From Acidobacteriota bacterium (GTDB lineage: Bacteria; Acidobacteriota; Thermoanaerobaculia; Gp7-AA8), in assembly GCA_021325515.1 (NCBI GenBank), contig JAJPHC010000057.1:1-64000 (forward strand): a DNA stretch of 64,000 bases. The letters are read 5' to 3'. Shown in pieces: positions 33,021-42,100 of the stretch. Each line of letters opens with the position of its first letter. The stretch's first letter is position 1. Both the position numbers and the translations under genes were made by a program. A model generated the notes under the pieces. That model was not told the origin of the DNA and ran no database searches. It saw only the letters and a program-made list of their open reading frames with translations.

Positions 33021-35351
33021 CTACGTTTTCACGTGATCGGCGACATCCCACGTTGCTCGATCATTTCTTTCCCACCCTGCTGCAAAGACGCCAATGTTCC
33101 TGAGATTAGGGTGCCGCTGTCGCAAGAGCGCGAGTTTTGCGGCGAAGGACGCGCTGTCCTGAAAGTAGGCGGTGTGAGTTGCCGTGTGAACGATGCGTTC
33201 ATCGTCGTATGTGACTTGGCCTTGCGCGGCAGGATCATCAGCGGCGATATATCGCCCCGTCGCTCCGGTGGGCCAGTCGTAGCCATACCATGGCAAGCAG
33301 ATCCAGATTCGCGATAGTGGCACTCCGGACTGCTCCGCCTTCGCTACAGTCGCATCCAACTGAGGGAGTGGCGTGACGGGACCGGGGGTACTGCCAGCAT
33401 AGTGATAGTCGTACGCCATGAGCTTCAGCTCATCTACAACAGCACCGATACGCGTCCACATCTGGATTGCGCCCGCAGGTACATCGACCGCCAATCGCTT
33501 GTTTGATTGCAGGCGGTCACGCAGCGCGCTGAGGAAGTGGATGTATTGGTCAGTAAGATCGGATGTAACGTCTTCATAATCGATGTCTATACCGTCGTAG
33601 GCGTGCGTTGAAATGAGAGCCAGAATGTTGTTGATATGTGTGTTTGTACGTGCGCTGTCGCGAAGAATAGCGTTCGACGCGCCATTGAAACTGGTGAGGC
33701 TCGGCATGATGCGAGCGCTCACAAAGCCGCTTCGATAGACTTCAAATCCGGCTTGCGATGGTTTTGTGCCGATACTTCCGTCTTCGTTTGCTTCGTACCA
33801 TACGGGGTTCGCTTCTTCGAGCGCGCTTCCATGGCTGGTGATGCTGTCGAGCGCCGGTGGCCAAATTTGGATCCACATAGCGATGTGAAAGGGTCCGCCT
33901 ACAGTGTTGGCGCTGACACGTAGCGTAATATTCTTGAGATTGCTACCTGGACACACTGGTGGGGCATAAGTTTCGGTGTAGGAATCGTACCCGCCTTTCG
34001 CGACGGCGAGGGTGGCAGCACTGCAGGGCATTCCTGGAAGGTTGTACGCGCCGTTAAGGTCAGACGTTGCCTGCGCCACTCCAAAGGCGACAAGAGCGCC
34101 CGAGATTGGTGCACCCGACCCTTCCGCTGTGATCGTACCGCTGACGTTTGCGATCGCCACAATTGGAGTGAGCGCGACATTCTTTACGCTGCCGGCAGCA
34201 CATGTCGGCGTAACAGAAGAGGAGTACGTTTCGTAGCCGCTCTTAGTAACGATTAGCGTGTTCGCTTGGCAAGAAATGCTCGAGAACGAGTAAGCGCCGT
34301 TGCTGGCAGTACTGGCACTCTTGTTGCCCCAAGTGACCGTCGCCGCACCAATTCCGCCCCCCGAGCGGGCATCCGTTACCGTGCCGCTAAGAGTCGTGGT
34401 CTGAGATTGGACAATAAGGGAGCGACAAGTTGAGCGTGGTGACACCGTGTTGTACAGGTTGTTCTTGGCGCGCACCCACCAAAGCACCGTTCCTGCGGGT
34501 AGTGTCGCTGTGGTGATCATGCCGGAGACAGTCTGCGTTCCCAGTGAGGGACTGTCGCACACAGTGCCTAGGCCGAAGAGATATTCGTCGGCGTTCGTCA
34601 CGCCCTGCCAGGAGAAAGCGAAGCTGCCCGGTGTTGTGGTAATGGCATCGGCGGGCGACACGAGGATGGGCGGTGCGAGGACCAGCGTGCAAGCTGTGTT
34701 TGAGTAGCCACTGGTGCCGGCGCTATTGACCGCCCGCATGCGATAACACTCCAAATGCGCGCCCGGCGAGGGATCGATGAACGAGCGCGTGTTCCCTGCC
34801 ACATTCGAGTACGCGATGAATCCCGCGTTGTCGGCATTCCGTTCGAGAAGGAAGCCGCCAATACTCGGGTCATTCGCGGTCCATCCGAGCTTGACATCGG
34901 CATTCTCAATGCTCGCCGTGAGGTTCGTCGGAGTGGCGGGTGGTTGCACCGTGGTTGGACCTGTGATCGTGAAGTCCAAGCCCGCCTCCTGGGTACCGTT
35001 CAGCCAGACACCAACACTGTACTGGCCAGCGACGAGTTGCGCGCTCTGGATCGAGATCTTCGACCAAACGCAAGTCGCGGGGATATTGGGGAACCAATAC
35101 TGATCGCGATGGTTCAATCCTGGGCCAAGCCACTGAATCGTGACGAGGTCATTTGCCTCCTGCGGGCGTGAGAGCTGTGCCCAGAATTCGGCGCCGTTAT
35201 CCGTTGTCAGATAGGAAAGGGTGTCCGTCGACGGCGGGTTCGCGCACGTCGCGCTCGTGCCTGAGCGGACGAGATGAGACCACGCGAGAATACTCGCGTG
35301 TGCGGTGCCGGCACAGACGAGAGAGGCAAGAACGAGGGACCGAACGATCAT
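33021..35351 (-). CDS. Secreted GH18 chitinase-like protein, 3' end clipped by IS21
   Basis: A 776-residue exported protein. The signal peptide is MIVRSLVLASLVCAGTAHAS, with start ATG at 35351 behind TGGGAGTGTCGCT. Then come a fibronectin-III-like domain (TPTNLTASIENADVKLGW), two carboxypeptidase-regulatory-like beta domains (LSGTVTDARSGGGIGAATV; VSGTITAEGSGAPISGALV) and a C-terminal glycoside hydrolase 18 barrel. The GH18 catalytic motif YDGIDIDYED is complete and LKLMAYDYHYAG is the second signature. The barrel would hydrolyse chitin- or peptidoglycan-type beta-1,4 GlcNAc links outside the cell. Its last codons and stop (KT-TAG) come from the IS end, so some original C-terminal sequence is lost, though the catalytic domain seems nearly whole. 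Confidence 0.8.
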   Translation of the reverse strand: MIVRSLVLASLVCAGTAHASILAWSHLVRSGTSATCANPPSTDTLSYLTTDNGAEFWAQLSRPQEANDLVTIQWLGPGLNHRDQYWFPNIPATCVWSKISIQSAQLVAGQYSVGVWLNGTQEAGLDFTITGPTTVQPPATPTNLTASIENADVKLGWTANDPSIGGFLLERNADNAGFIAYSNVAGNTRSFIDPSPGAHLECYRMRAVNSAGTSGYSNTACTLVLAPPILVSPADAITTTPGSFAFSWQGVTNADEYLFGLGTVCDSPSLGTQTVSGMITTATLPAGTVLWWVRAKNNLYNTVSPRSTCRSLIVQSQTTTLSGTVTDARSGGGIGAATVTWGNKSASTASNGAYSFSSISCQANTLIVTKSGYETYSSSVTPTCAAGSVKNVALTPIVAIANVSGTITAEGSGAPISGALVAFGVAQATSDLNGAYNLPGMPCSAATLAVAKGGYDSYTETYAPPVCPGSNLKNITLRVSANTVGGPFHIAMWIQIWPPALDSITSHGSALEEANPVWYEANEDGSIGTKPSQAGFEVYRSGFVSARIMPSLTSFNGASNAILRDSARTNTHINNILALISTHAYDGIDIDYEDVTSDLTDQYIHFLSALRDRLQSNKRLAVDVPAGAIQMWTRIGAVVDELKLMAYDYHYAGSTPGPVTPLPQLDATVAKAEQSGVPLSRIWICLPWYGYDWPTGATGRYIAADDPAAQGQVTYDDERIVHTATHTAYFQDSASFAAKLALLRQRHPNLRNIGVFAAGWERNDRATWDVADHVKT

Positions 35352-35407
35352 AGCGACACTCCCAGGATGGTTACCGCGGGTTGCTATTAGGCGTGAGGTG
35401 AGTCTTT

Positions 35408-36214
35408 TTGAAGATTGACGGTAGCACGCTCTGCGACCACGGGTGTTGCGTGAAGAGCTCGTTCCCTGCAACATCATCGGAGATGCTGCTGGAACTCGAC
35501 GTTGCGGCCATTCGGGAACAGATCGCGACAGACTTCGGTGGAAGCGTGGCTGCCGTGGCGAGGCGATGGCCAACAGGTGAGGCACCGCACCGGAGTACCC
35601 TGATTCGTTGGCTGCGCGGCGCGCTGCCCGGTTCAGAAGAAAGGTTGCTTGCCTTAGCGGGCGCGCTCAATATCGATCCTCTGGCGTTGATCCGACTCGA
35701 ATCAGCCAAACTGCCACAATTGATCGAGGCAATCGAAGGTCTGGTTCTGCGTAGCGACTGGGAGCGACTCGAGCCATTTACGTTTCTCAGGTTCCTCGTA
35801 TTGCCGACGCGCGATTGGCCGATGCCGGAGATCGCCGCACGATATTTTCATCGGTCGTGGACCACCTTGGATTTTGTTCACGATGCACGGGCTGAACGGA
35901 ACTACTACGCGACAGTGCTCCTCAAACCGACGAGATCGCATCAAGTGTGGCACTTCGCGTGGCGACCACTGACACGTTCTGCCGCGTGGCGACCATACGG
36001 CTTTGTCCAGCGCACTGGCACGGCAGTCACGCTGTGCTCCTTCACGAGCATTCTGGACAGAAATTCGTGCACTGACCGGGTGGCAGTCGAGACATGGTTT
36101 GGCGAAGGAGCAGCTGCGTTCCGTATCGCTTCGATGCACTACTTTGCCGGCGAAGTTTCGAAGCATCTGCGCGAAGACCAGGCAGTGCGCTTTGGCACAA
36201 GAGGTTCGCGCTGA
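35408..36214 (+). CDS. Possible HTH regulator with C-terminal effector domain
   Basis: A 268-residue protein divergent from the chitinase-like gene. Residues about 30-95 resemble an XRE-like helix-turn-helix: IATDFGGSVAAVARRWPTGE, STLIRWLRGALPGSEERLLA, LAGALNIDPLALIRL. The C-terminal 160 residues are aromatic-rich (FTFLRFLVLPTRDWPMPEIA, QVWHFAWRPLTRSAAWRPYG) and unlike any domain I know. The start is uncertain: TTG at 35408 follows GAGGTGAG, while ATG at 35483 has its GGAG directly adjacent. It may sense a ligand and regulate nearby genes. Confidence 0.55.
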   Translation: MKIDGSTLCDHGCCVKSSFPATSSEMLLELDVAAIREQIATDFGGSVAAVARRWPTGEAPHRSTLIRWLRGALPGSEERLLALAGALNIDPLALIRLESAKLPQLIEAIEGLVLRSDWERLEPFTFLRFLVLPTRDWPMPEIAARYFHRSWTTLDFVHDARAERNYYATVLLKPTRSHQVWHFAWRPLTRSAAWRPYGFVQRTGTAVTLCSFTSILDRNSCTDRVAVETWFGEGAAAFRIASMHYFAGEVSKHLREDQAVRFGTRGSR

Positions 36215-36423
36215 TCTCCAGGGTCGGGTTGCGAGGGTTTCGGTCAATCTTCTGACGCGTTCGTCAAAAGGACTCGCGGCACCGTGGCGACGGTTTGGGC
36301 GTCTGAGACGGCCGAGGTGCTCCAGGCTTTTCCATTAGTTTAAGTTGCTTCGATTTTTCTCACGGACACTTGGCGAAGAGCGAAGGAAGAATCTCGTCTC
36401 ACCCTCACGTTGCGCTCGTCATC

Positions 36424-37254
36424 ATGTTCAACGCGTTCTTCGACGAGTCTCAAGCCGATTCTGTTTTCCTCGTCGCCGGCTGGGTTGCAACCGCAGAAGA
36501 ATGGACGAAGTTCGACGCTGCGTGGAACGCCGCGCTGGCCTCTGAACCGGCCATCCGGTGCTTCCATCATTATGAGGCGAAGATGGTGGAGGGCGAGTTT
36601 GGAGGATGGTCGAACGAAGAGGCTCAGGCGAAGCTCGCCGCGCTGGTGAGAGTGATCTGTGATCATGACATGTACGGCGTGACCACAGGCCTTAACACGA
36701 AGAGCTGGAAGGATGCGTTTTCGTCAGAGACGCTCAGCCCGAAGCGGCTAAAGGGCATTCTCAAGATTACTCATCACTACCAGTCATGTTTCCATAGCGC
36801 TGTCGCGGCAGTGTTGCAGCGCCAGTTGGAGTTGGGCCACTCATCGGAGGTCGTCAACTTTATTTTCGATCAGCAAGACGGTCTACTGAAGGACAACATC
36901 AAACTCTATTCACAGTTCAAGAACCTGTTCCCTGAAGCATCGAAAAAGATCGCTGGTGAGATCTTCATCGGCGACGACAAAGACACGCCCGCTCTTCAAG
37001 CCGCTGATTTGCTGGCAGGTCAGTTGACAACGATGTTGAAGTCCGGGGCGGGACCGATGTATCAGGAGCTCGTGAAGTGCCATCAAGTAATCCAAACGAC
37101 GGCATATCCCCCGAACTTTGAGACATTGCCCGCGATCGTCGAAGCTGTTAGCTGGGCATGGAACGAGAAGCGGAAGATCGACGCAGAGATTGCCGGGCAC
37201 GGAGAGAAGCGCGAAGTGATCATCGCTCCTGCTAAAAAGACGGACGACGAGTAG
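36424..37254 (+). CDS. DUF3800 family protein
   Basis: A 276-residue protein with the DUF3800 layout: an N-terminal FNAFFDESQADSVFLVAGWV (the 'DESG' strand with an acidic residue), a central YQSCFHSAVAAVLQRQLE helix, VNFIFDQQDG, and the C-terminal DDKDTPALQAADLLAGQL, which is the family signature. DUF3800 is suspected to have an RNase H-like nuclease fold, based on these acidic residues, and is frequent in mobile and defence islands; activity unproven. The start at 36424 gives the usual family N-terminus. Confidence 0.8.
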   Translation: MFNAFFDESQADSVFLVAGWVATAEEWTKFDAAWNAALASEPAIRCFHHYEAKMVEGEFGGWSNEEAQAKLAALVRVICDHDMYGVTTGLNTKSWKDAFSSETLSPKRLKGILKITHHYQSCFHSAVAAVLQRQLELGHSSEVVNFIFDQQDGLLKDNIKLYSQFKNLFPEASKKIAGEIFIGDDKDTPALQAADLLAGQLTTMLKSGAGPMYQELVKCHQVIQTTAYPPNFETLPAIVEAVSWAWNEKRKIDAEIAGHGEKREVIIAPAKKTDDE

Positions 37255-37342
37255 CGCTGTGATCGCATTCGACCCGCACGCCCTGAGGATATGAAGAAGA
37301 GCGCGGAAAGCGCCCTTTTCTAACTCGCGCGTTGTCCAGCTC

Positions 37343-37463
37343 GCTCATCGAGACCCTCCCCGGCGGCGTGGATGCAGCGGTGAAGAGAGGGTGAGAGTTT
37401 CGTCCATTAGGTCCAAGCAAAAAGGCAGGACGCCAGAGAGCATCGCGAAGGATCTCGATGAGC
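37343..37463 (+). repeat. ~120-bp palindrome-ended element, copy A
   Basis: The unit starts GCTCATCGAGA and ends TCTCGATGAGC, exact inverted repeats of each other. Conserved internal blocks are CCCTCCCCGG, GGCGTGGAT, CCATTAGGTCC, AAAGGCAGGACGCC and GCGAAGGA. A second, inverted copy lies at 38746-38861. An inner stem GGCGT/ACGCC is also possible. The flanking 37255-37342 and 37464-37650 hold no convincing gene. Confidence 0.75.
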
Positions 37464-37650
37464 GAGTTTTGGGAGCGCGGATCTTACTCACGCCCCCCTC
37501 CGACGTCAAAGGCGCCTCCGCTATCGCAGGCATGCTTTGGCGAGTGAGCCTTTGCCGAGAGTTTCCTTCTAAAGGAAGCAATCCGGAGCCGTTCTTAGGT
37601 TGTTCGCCCGCCGCGAGACCGCGGGTTACCATTGCGCTGAGGGAGTGCGG

Positions 37651-38064
37651 ATGGCAAAGAATGAATCAATGATCCCAGTAACCCCGGCTCAAGCGCAGTG
37701 GATTGTGGAACGGCTGATAGCCGATAGGCGTGTTTCCGCCGTCGAAGTGCGGAGCCTTCTATCAGATCTCCACGTTGAGGTTGCTGATATCGAACGCCGT
37801 CTGGCAGATCTCCGCGCTGTTGCTGGGGAAGTCCGTGCGCCGTCGTCAGCAGCTGCACGGAACAAAGCGTCATCTGGGAGTGGAAAGACCGTCGACCGTC
37901 GAAAGAAGAAGGGACACGTTCGCGGCATCGCCGGAACTCTGATCGTCCTTCTGCGTTCGATTCCCGTTGCGGAGCACGCGGCGATCGAAGCGATCAAAGC
38001 CAAGAAAGGAATTAAGGCGGCGATCAAGGCAGCGCAGCAAGTTCTTGCAAGAAAATCCGACTGA
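37651..38064 (+). CDS. Hypothetical protein with basic C-terminal tail
   Basis: A 137-residue protein. ATG at 37651 follows GAGGGAGTGCGG. The N-terminal half is helical and acidic (TPAQAQWIVERLIADRRVSA, LHVEVADIERRLADLRAVAG), probably a coiled coil. The C-terminal half is Lys/Ala-rich (TVDRRKKKGHVRGI, AIEAIKAKKGIKAAIKAAQQ), which suggests nucleic-acid binding, in the style of histone-like tails. It lies between inverted copies of a palindrome-ended element. No family recognised. Confidence 0.55.
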   Translation: MAKNESMIPVTPAQAQWIVERLIADRRVSAVEVRSLLSDLHVEVADIERRLADLRAVAGEVRAPSSAAARNKASSGSGKTVDRRKKKGHVRGIAGTLIVLLRSIPVAEHAAIEAIKAKKGIKAAIKAAQQVLARKSD

Positions 38065-38103
38065 TTGTCGGTGCCTTCGACGGTAACTCGGAAACGCATC
38101 TTG

Positions 38104-38604
38104 ATGCAGGAATCAATCGTTGAGACCCTTCGCTCACTGATTGGGCGTCGAATTTGGGCAGCGTCTGGTGGTCCGAGTACGGGCTCTGTGATCGCTATCG
38201 AGATCGGCGATCGGCGAGAGCGTCAACTCCCGTTGAGCAACCCGCGCATTAGTGAGGAGCTTCGTCGATACGAAGGCGAGTTTGGCCTCTTCATCACCTG
38301 CGCCTGGCGATTGGAAGTCGCTCAGACGGTCGTCTGTGGCTCCGAGAGTAGAAACGAGTCGGATGGCGAGATCGCTGGCGGGATTGATCGGCTCGTCGGC
38401 CGAACGATCACCCAAATCGATGTGGATGAGCGGGCGTTGGACTTTGCACTGATCCTCGATCGCGGCGAGGCGCGTCTATCCGTGTTCTGCGACGTAGTGG
38501 ACGGCGATGCGTGGCAGGAAAACTATCACCTGACTCTCGCAGACTGGCTGCTGATCGTCGGACCGCGCAGCATTCTCAGAAGAGAAGAGCGGACACTGAA
38601 GTGA
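38104..38604 (+). CDS. Hypothetical protein (166 aa)
   Basis: A soluble protein (MQESIVETLRSLIGRRIWAA...) with repeated beta segments: GSVIAIEIGDRRERQLPLS, LFITCAWRLEVAQTVVCG, GRTITQIDVDERALDFAL. It has an acidic C-terminal part ending LLIVGPRSILRREERTLK. The shape recalls small immunity or phage proteins, but I see no defining motif. The start at 38104 is preferred over TTG 38065, which would follow the previous stop directly. With the preceding gene it forms a pair between the inverted repeats. Confidence 0.5.
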   Translation: MQESIVETLRSLIGRRIWAASGGPSTGSVIAIEIGDRRERQLPLSNPRISEELRRYEGEFGLFITCAWRLEVAQTVVCGSESRNESDGEIAGGIDRLVGRTITQIDVDERALDFALILDRGEARLSVFCDVVDGDAWQENYHLTLADWLLIVGPRSILRREERTLK

Positions 38605-38745
38605 TCGCGCCCGGCTTCGGCCGCGTAACAAGAAGTAGCGCGGGGGACACGGAAAAACATCTCTTTCTGTTTCCTAACTGGCGATGTTCAACGGCCGCCG
38701 ATTGACCGGCGCTCGATCCCCGCGTACACTCCGCGCCCTCCGGCA

Positions 38746-38861
38746 GCTCATCGAGATCCTTCGCGCTCTTCTCCGGCGTCCCGCCTTTCTACCGGACCTA
38801 AATGGGAAACCTTCCTCTCTTGCTTCAGTGATCCACGCCTCCGGGGAGGGTCTCGATGAGC
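38746..38861 (-). repeat. ~120-bp palindrome-ended element, copy B (inverted)
   Basis: In reverse complement it begins GCTCATCGAGA CCCTCCCCGG, runs through GGCGTGGAT, CATTTAGGTCC and AAAGGCGGGACGCC, and ends GCGAAGGATCTCGATGAGC, matching copy A closely at the ends and in blocks inside. It lies in the 508-bp gap between the 38104 gene and the RHS gene, which otherwise holds no gene. Confidence 0.75.
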
Positions 38862-38937
38862 GGCCGAGATTCCGGGTAGGGATTCACCTTTCCCGGTCAC
38901 TCCTCCAAAAGCAGGCATTTCTGTCCACAGTGGAGGT

Positions 38938-38966
38938 TTGACTTTTTTTAGGCACTTCCTTATCCT
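38938..38966 (+). promoter_or_regulatory. Possible sigma70-type promoter for the RHS gene
   Basis: TTGACT (38938-38943), a 17-base spacer and TATCCT (38961-38966), about 145 bases upstream of the RHS start codon, next to a T-run. Judged by eye only. Confidence 0.3.
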
Positions 38967-39112
38967 TCGCCGCCATTTCCCCGTGAGAGGCGGCTGGGTT
39001 GCGGAGTGACGTTCAACTCCGGCGATCCGTATTTGGGTCCATCACAATTCAATGAAAATTTTTTAGTGGCACCGCTTTGTCGGAGTGGTGTCTCTTCGGG
39101 AGTCGTCTAGCA

Positions 39113-42100
39113 ATGTCCGTTCGTTCGTTTGTTTTCGGTATCCTCACTGTGCTCTTCGTGTCGCCGTTGCTGGCGCAAAATGACCCGTTCACCGTCGGTA
39201 CGCCGCTCACCGCGCAGGGCGTCTTCAGCTGCGGGGATCTCACGGTCTCCAGCGGCACGATCGATTCCAGCGGTGTGACCAACACTGCGATCACGCAACG
39301 CGCGATCATCCGGTCGAATGGGAACGTCAAGGTCTCGGGTGGCACCGTCAACGGCGACGTGATTGCAGGGCCGGGCAAGCTCGTGACGCTGTCCGGAAGC
39401 GGCAAGGTCACCGGAACGACGAGCAGCGCAGCAACCGCAGCGAACTGCATACCCATCGACCTGACCGCACTCGCACCGACGGTGCAGGGGACGAACAACA
39501 ACGCGAACATCCCGCTCACTGCGCAGGGCAAGAACCCGCTAGGCGGCTCGAGCCACACCGAGTTCACTCTGAGCGGTGGCGACGGGATTACGCTTCCGAG
39601 CGGCACGTACTATTTCACGAAGATCAGCATCTCCGGCGGCAGCACCATCACACTCAATGGCACGGTGAAGATTCTCTGCGCTGGCCGCGTCGACATCAGC
39701 GGCGGCAGCATCGTCAACACGAACGCCAGCCCTTTTGCTCTGCGGCTCTGGGTGAGCGGCTCCCCGTTCACGCTGAGCAGTTCCACGCTCTCCGGTATCG
39801 TCTACGCACCGACTGCATCAGCGACTGTCTCCTCCGGCACACTGAAAGGCAGCCTATTCGCCAACACGGTTACTGTCAGTGGGTCGTCGCATCTCACTCA
39901 GATCAACGACGACGCAAACCCACGCGTCACGATCACGAGTCCGGCAGACGGCGCGCTCATCACCAGCCCGTCTGTAACGGTGACTGGTACAGCGAGCGAC
40001 AGCGAGACGAGCGTGACGCTGAGCGTGAACGGACAATCGGTCACCGTCGCTGCCGACGGCACCTTTCAAACGACCGTCAACCTCAGGGGACAAGCGAGCC
40101 CCAAGATCACGGCGATCGCCACTGATGCCGTGGGGAACATGAGCACGACGAGCATCACGCTCAGCGCACCGACACCCACGGTCACGAGCATCACGCCAAC
40201 GAAGGGACCGGTGAGTGGCGGCACCAGCATCACAGTGCTCGGCACGAACTTCACCGACAGCACCGACACAACACTCACCATCGGCGGTATCAGCGCTACA
40301 CAAGTCGCCGTGCTCTCGCCGAACAAGCTCACTGCAGTAACGCCAGCACTCCCCTCGGGAACCGTCAGTGTCGTGGTCACGACGTTCGCTGGCGCAAGCA
40401 CGCTGCAGAACGGGTTCACATACCTCGCCGCGCCGAGCATCACCAGCTTCGCACCAGGAAGCGGCGGCAGCGGGACCACCGTCACGATCGCGGGCCAGAA
40501 CTTCGATCCAGATCCTAACGGGGACCATGTGTTCCTCGGCACGCTCGTTGCGCCAATCGTGAGCGCAACAAGCACGCAGCTCGTGGTGACGGTTCCCACC
40601 GGTGCACAAACGGGAAGACTGACCGTGACCACGGCCGGCGGCACGGCGACGAGTGCGACCGACTTCACCGTTGCGACCTTCTCCGCGTTGCAGATTACCG
40701 CGCCCACGACGACCCTCGATGTTGGCCAGCGCGTGCAGTTCAACGCGATCGGCCTTTTCCCTACCGGAGGAGGCGCCGATGTCACGGCGAAGGCGAGCTG
40801 GTCCTCGAGCGGGGCCGTGACCGTCGACGTGAACGGCATGGTCACGGCTGCGCAACCTGGCAGCGGCGACGTGTTCGCATCACTGAACGGTTTCTCCGCT
40901 TCGATCCGCGTGAGCGCCACGACCATTGTGCTACCTCCAGATCCGGCCAGCATCGCGCCCGCACTGAACCCAACGCAGGTCACTCCGATGGTCGATGGGA
41001 CGGCCTTCCTCTATCAAGGTACGAACCCGATTCAAACCGGCGTCGGGCCAAATGTGATTACCCGCGATCGTGCAGCGGTCTTACGCGGTCGTGTGCTTAC
41101 CCGCGATGGCGCGTCACTGCCTGGCATCAGGATCGCCATTGCATCACACCCTGAATATGGACAGACGCTCTCGCGCGATGACGGCCGCTTCGATCTCGCG
41201 GTCAACGGCGGTTCGTGGTTGACAGTGCGGTACGAACGCCCTGGCTACATTCCGACAGACCGGACGGTGAATGTGCCATGGGCTGACTACGTCAGTGTGG
41301 AAGACGTCGCGCTCGTCTCTCTCGATGGCGCAGTGACGCCCATCGCTTCAGGAGCAACCAGAATGCAGGTCGCCCGCGGGACGACGTCTAGCGACAAGGA
41401 CGGCTCTCGCACCGCGACCGTGCTCTTCCCCGCCGGAACGACGGCGTCGATGACCTTTCCAAACGGTACGACACAACCGCTCGCCACCCTGAATGTACGC
41501 GCGACCGAGTTCACAGTTGGCACCGCCGGTCCGCTCGCCATGCCGGCCGACCTGCCGCCCACGAGCAAGTACACCTACTGCGTGGAACTCAGCGTCGACG
41601 AGGCGGTACGAGGAGGCGCATCGTCCGTGACGTTCTCAAAGACGCTCCCCTTGTACTTGGACAACTTCCTTAACCTGCCGGTCGGCACGATCGTCCCCGT
41701 CGGCTACTATGACCGCGCAGCACGCCGGTGGGTCGCAAGCGACAACGGAAGGGTCATCAAGATCCTCGCGATCACAAACGGCACCGCAACAGTCGATACG
41801 AACGGTGATGGAGTCGCGGATGACGCCACCACCCTCGCAGCGATCGGTATTGACGCGGACGAACTCCAACAACTCGGCACGCTCTATACGATTGGGAAAA
41901 CACTCTGGCGCGCGCCCATCAATCACTTCACGTCGTGGGATTGCAACTTCTTCGCATGGGCTGGACCACCCGAGGGCGCTGAAGCACCGAGTGGTGGACC
42001 AACTCGAAACAACAGAGTCAAGAAGTGCGAGAAGTGTGAGGGCTCGATTATCGGAGTGCAGGATCAGACACTTGGTGAAGAGTTGCCCCTCGTTGGGACA

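Larger units (their letters stand above)
29821..33024 (+). mobile_element. IS21-family insertion sequence (~3.2 kb)
   Basis: Contains istA, istB and two passenger reading frames. The ends match as imperfect inverted repeats: the left end reads GTAGAAAAATGAACGGTC and the right end, reverse-complemented, reads GTAGAAATTTGAACAGTC. Both then continue as G-GCGGT / GCCGGT. No flanking target duplication is obvious: CTGATCCC lies on the left and GTTTTCAC on the right. This fits the evidence that the flanking genes are paralogues brought together by rearrangement rather than one gene split by a clean insertion. Confidence 0.85.

Noticed and set aside
36215-36423. Plus-strand extension of the DUF3800 gene to a TTG at 36370
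   Set aside because: The extra 18 residues are not typical of the family, whose conserved strand begins at MFNAFFDES.
37343-38861. The inverted palindromic units as integron attC sites
   Set aside because: They have paired outer and inner stems, but no GTTRRRY-type core and no integron integrase in the window.
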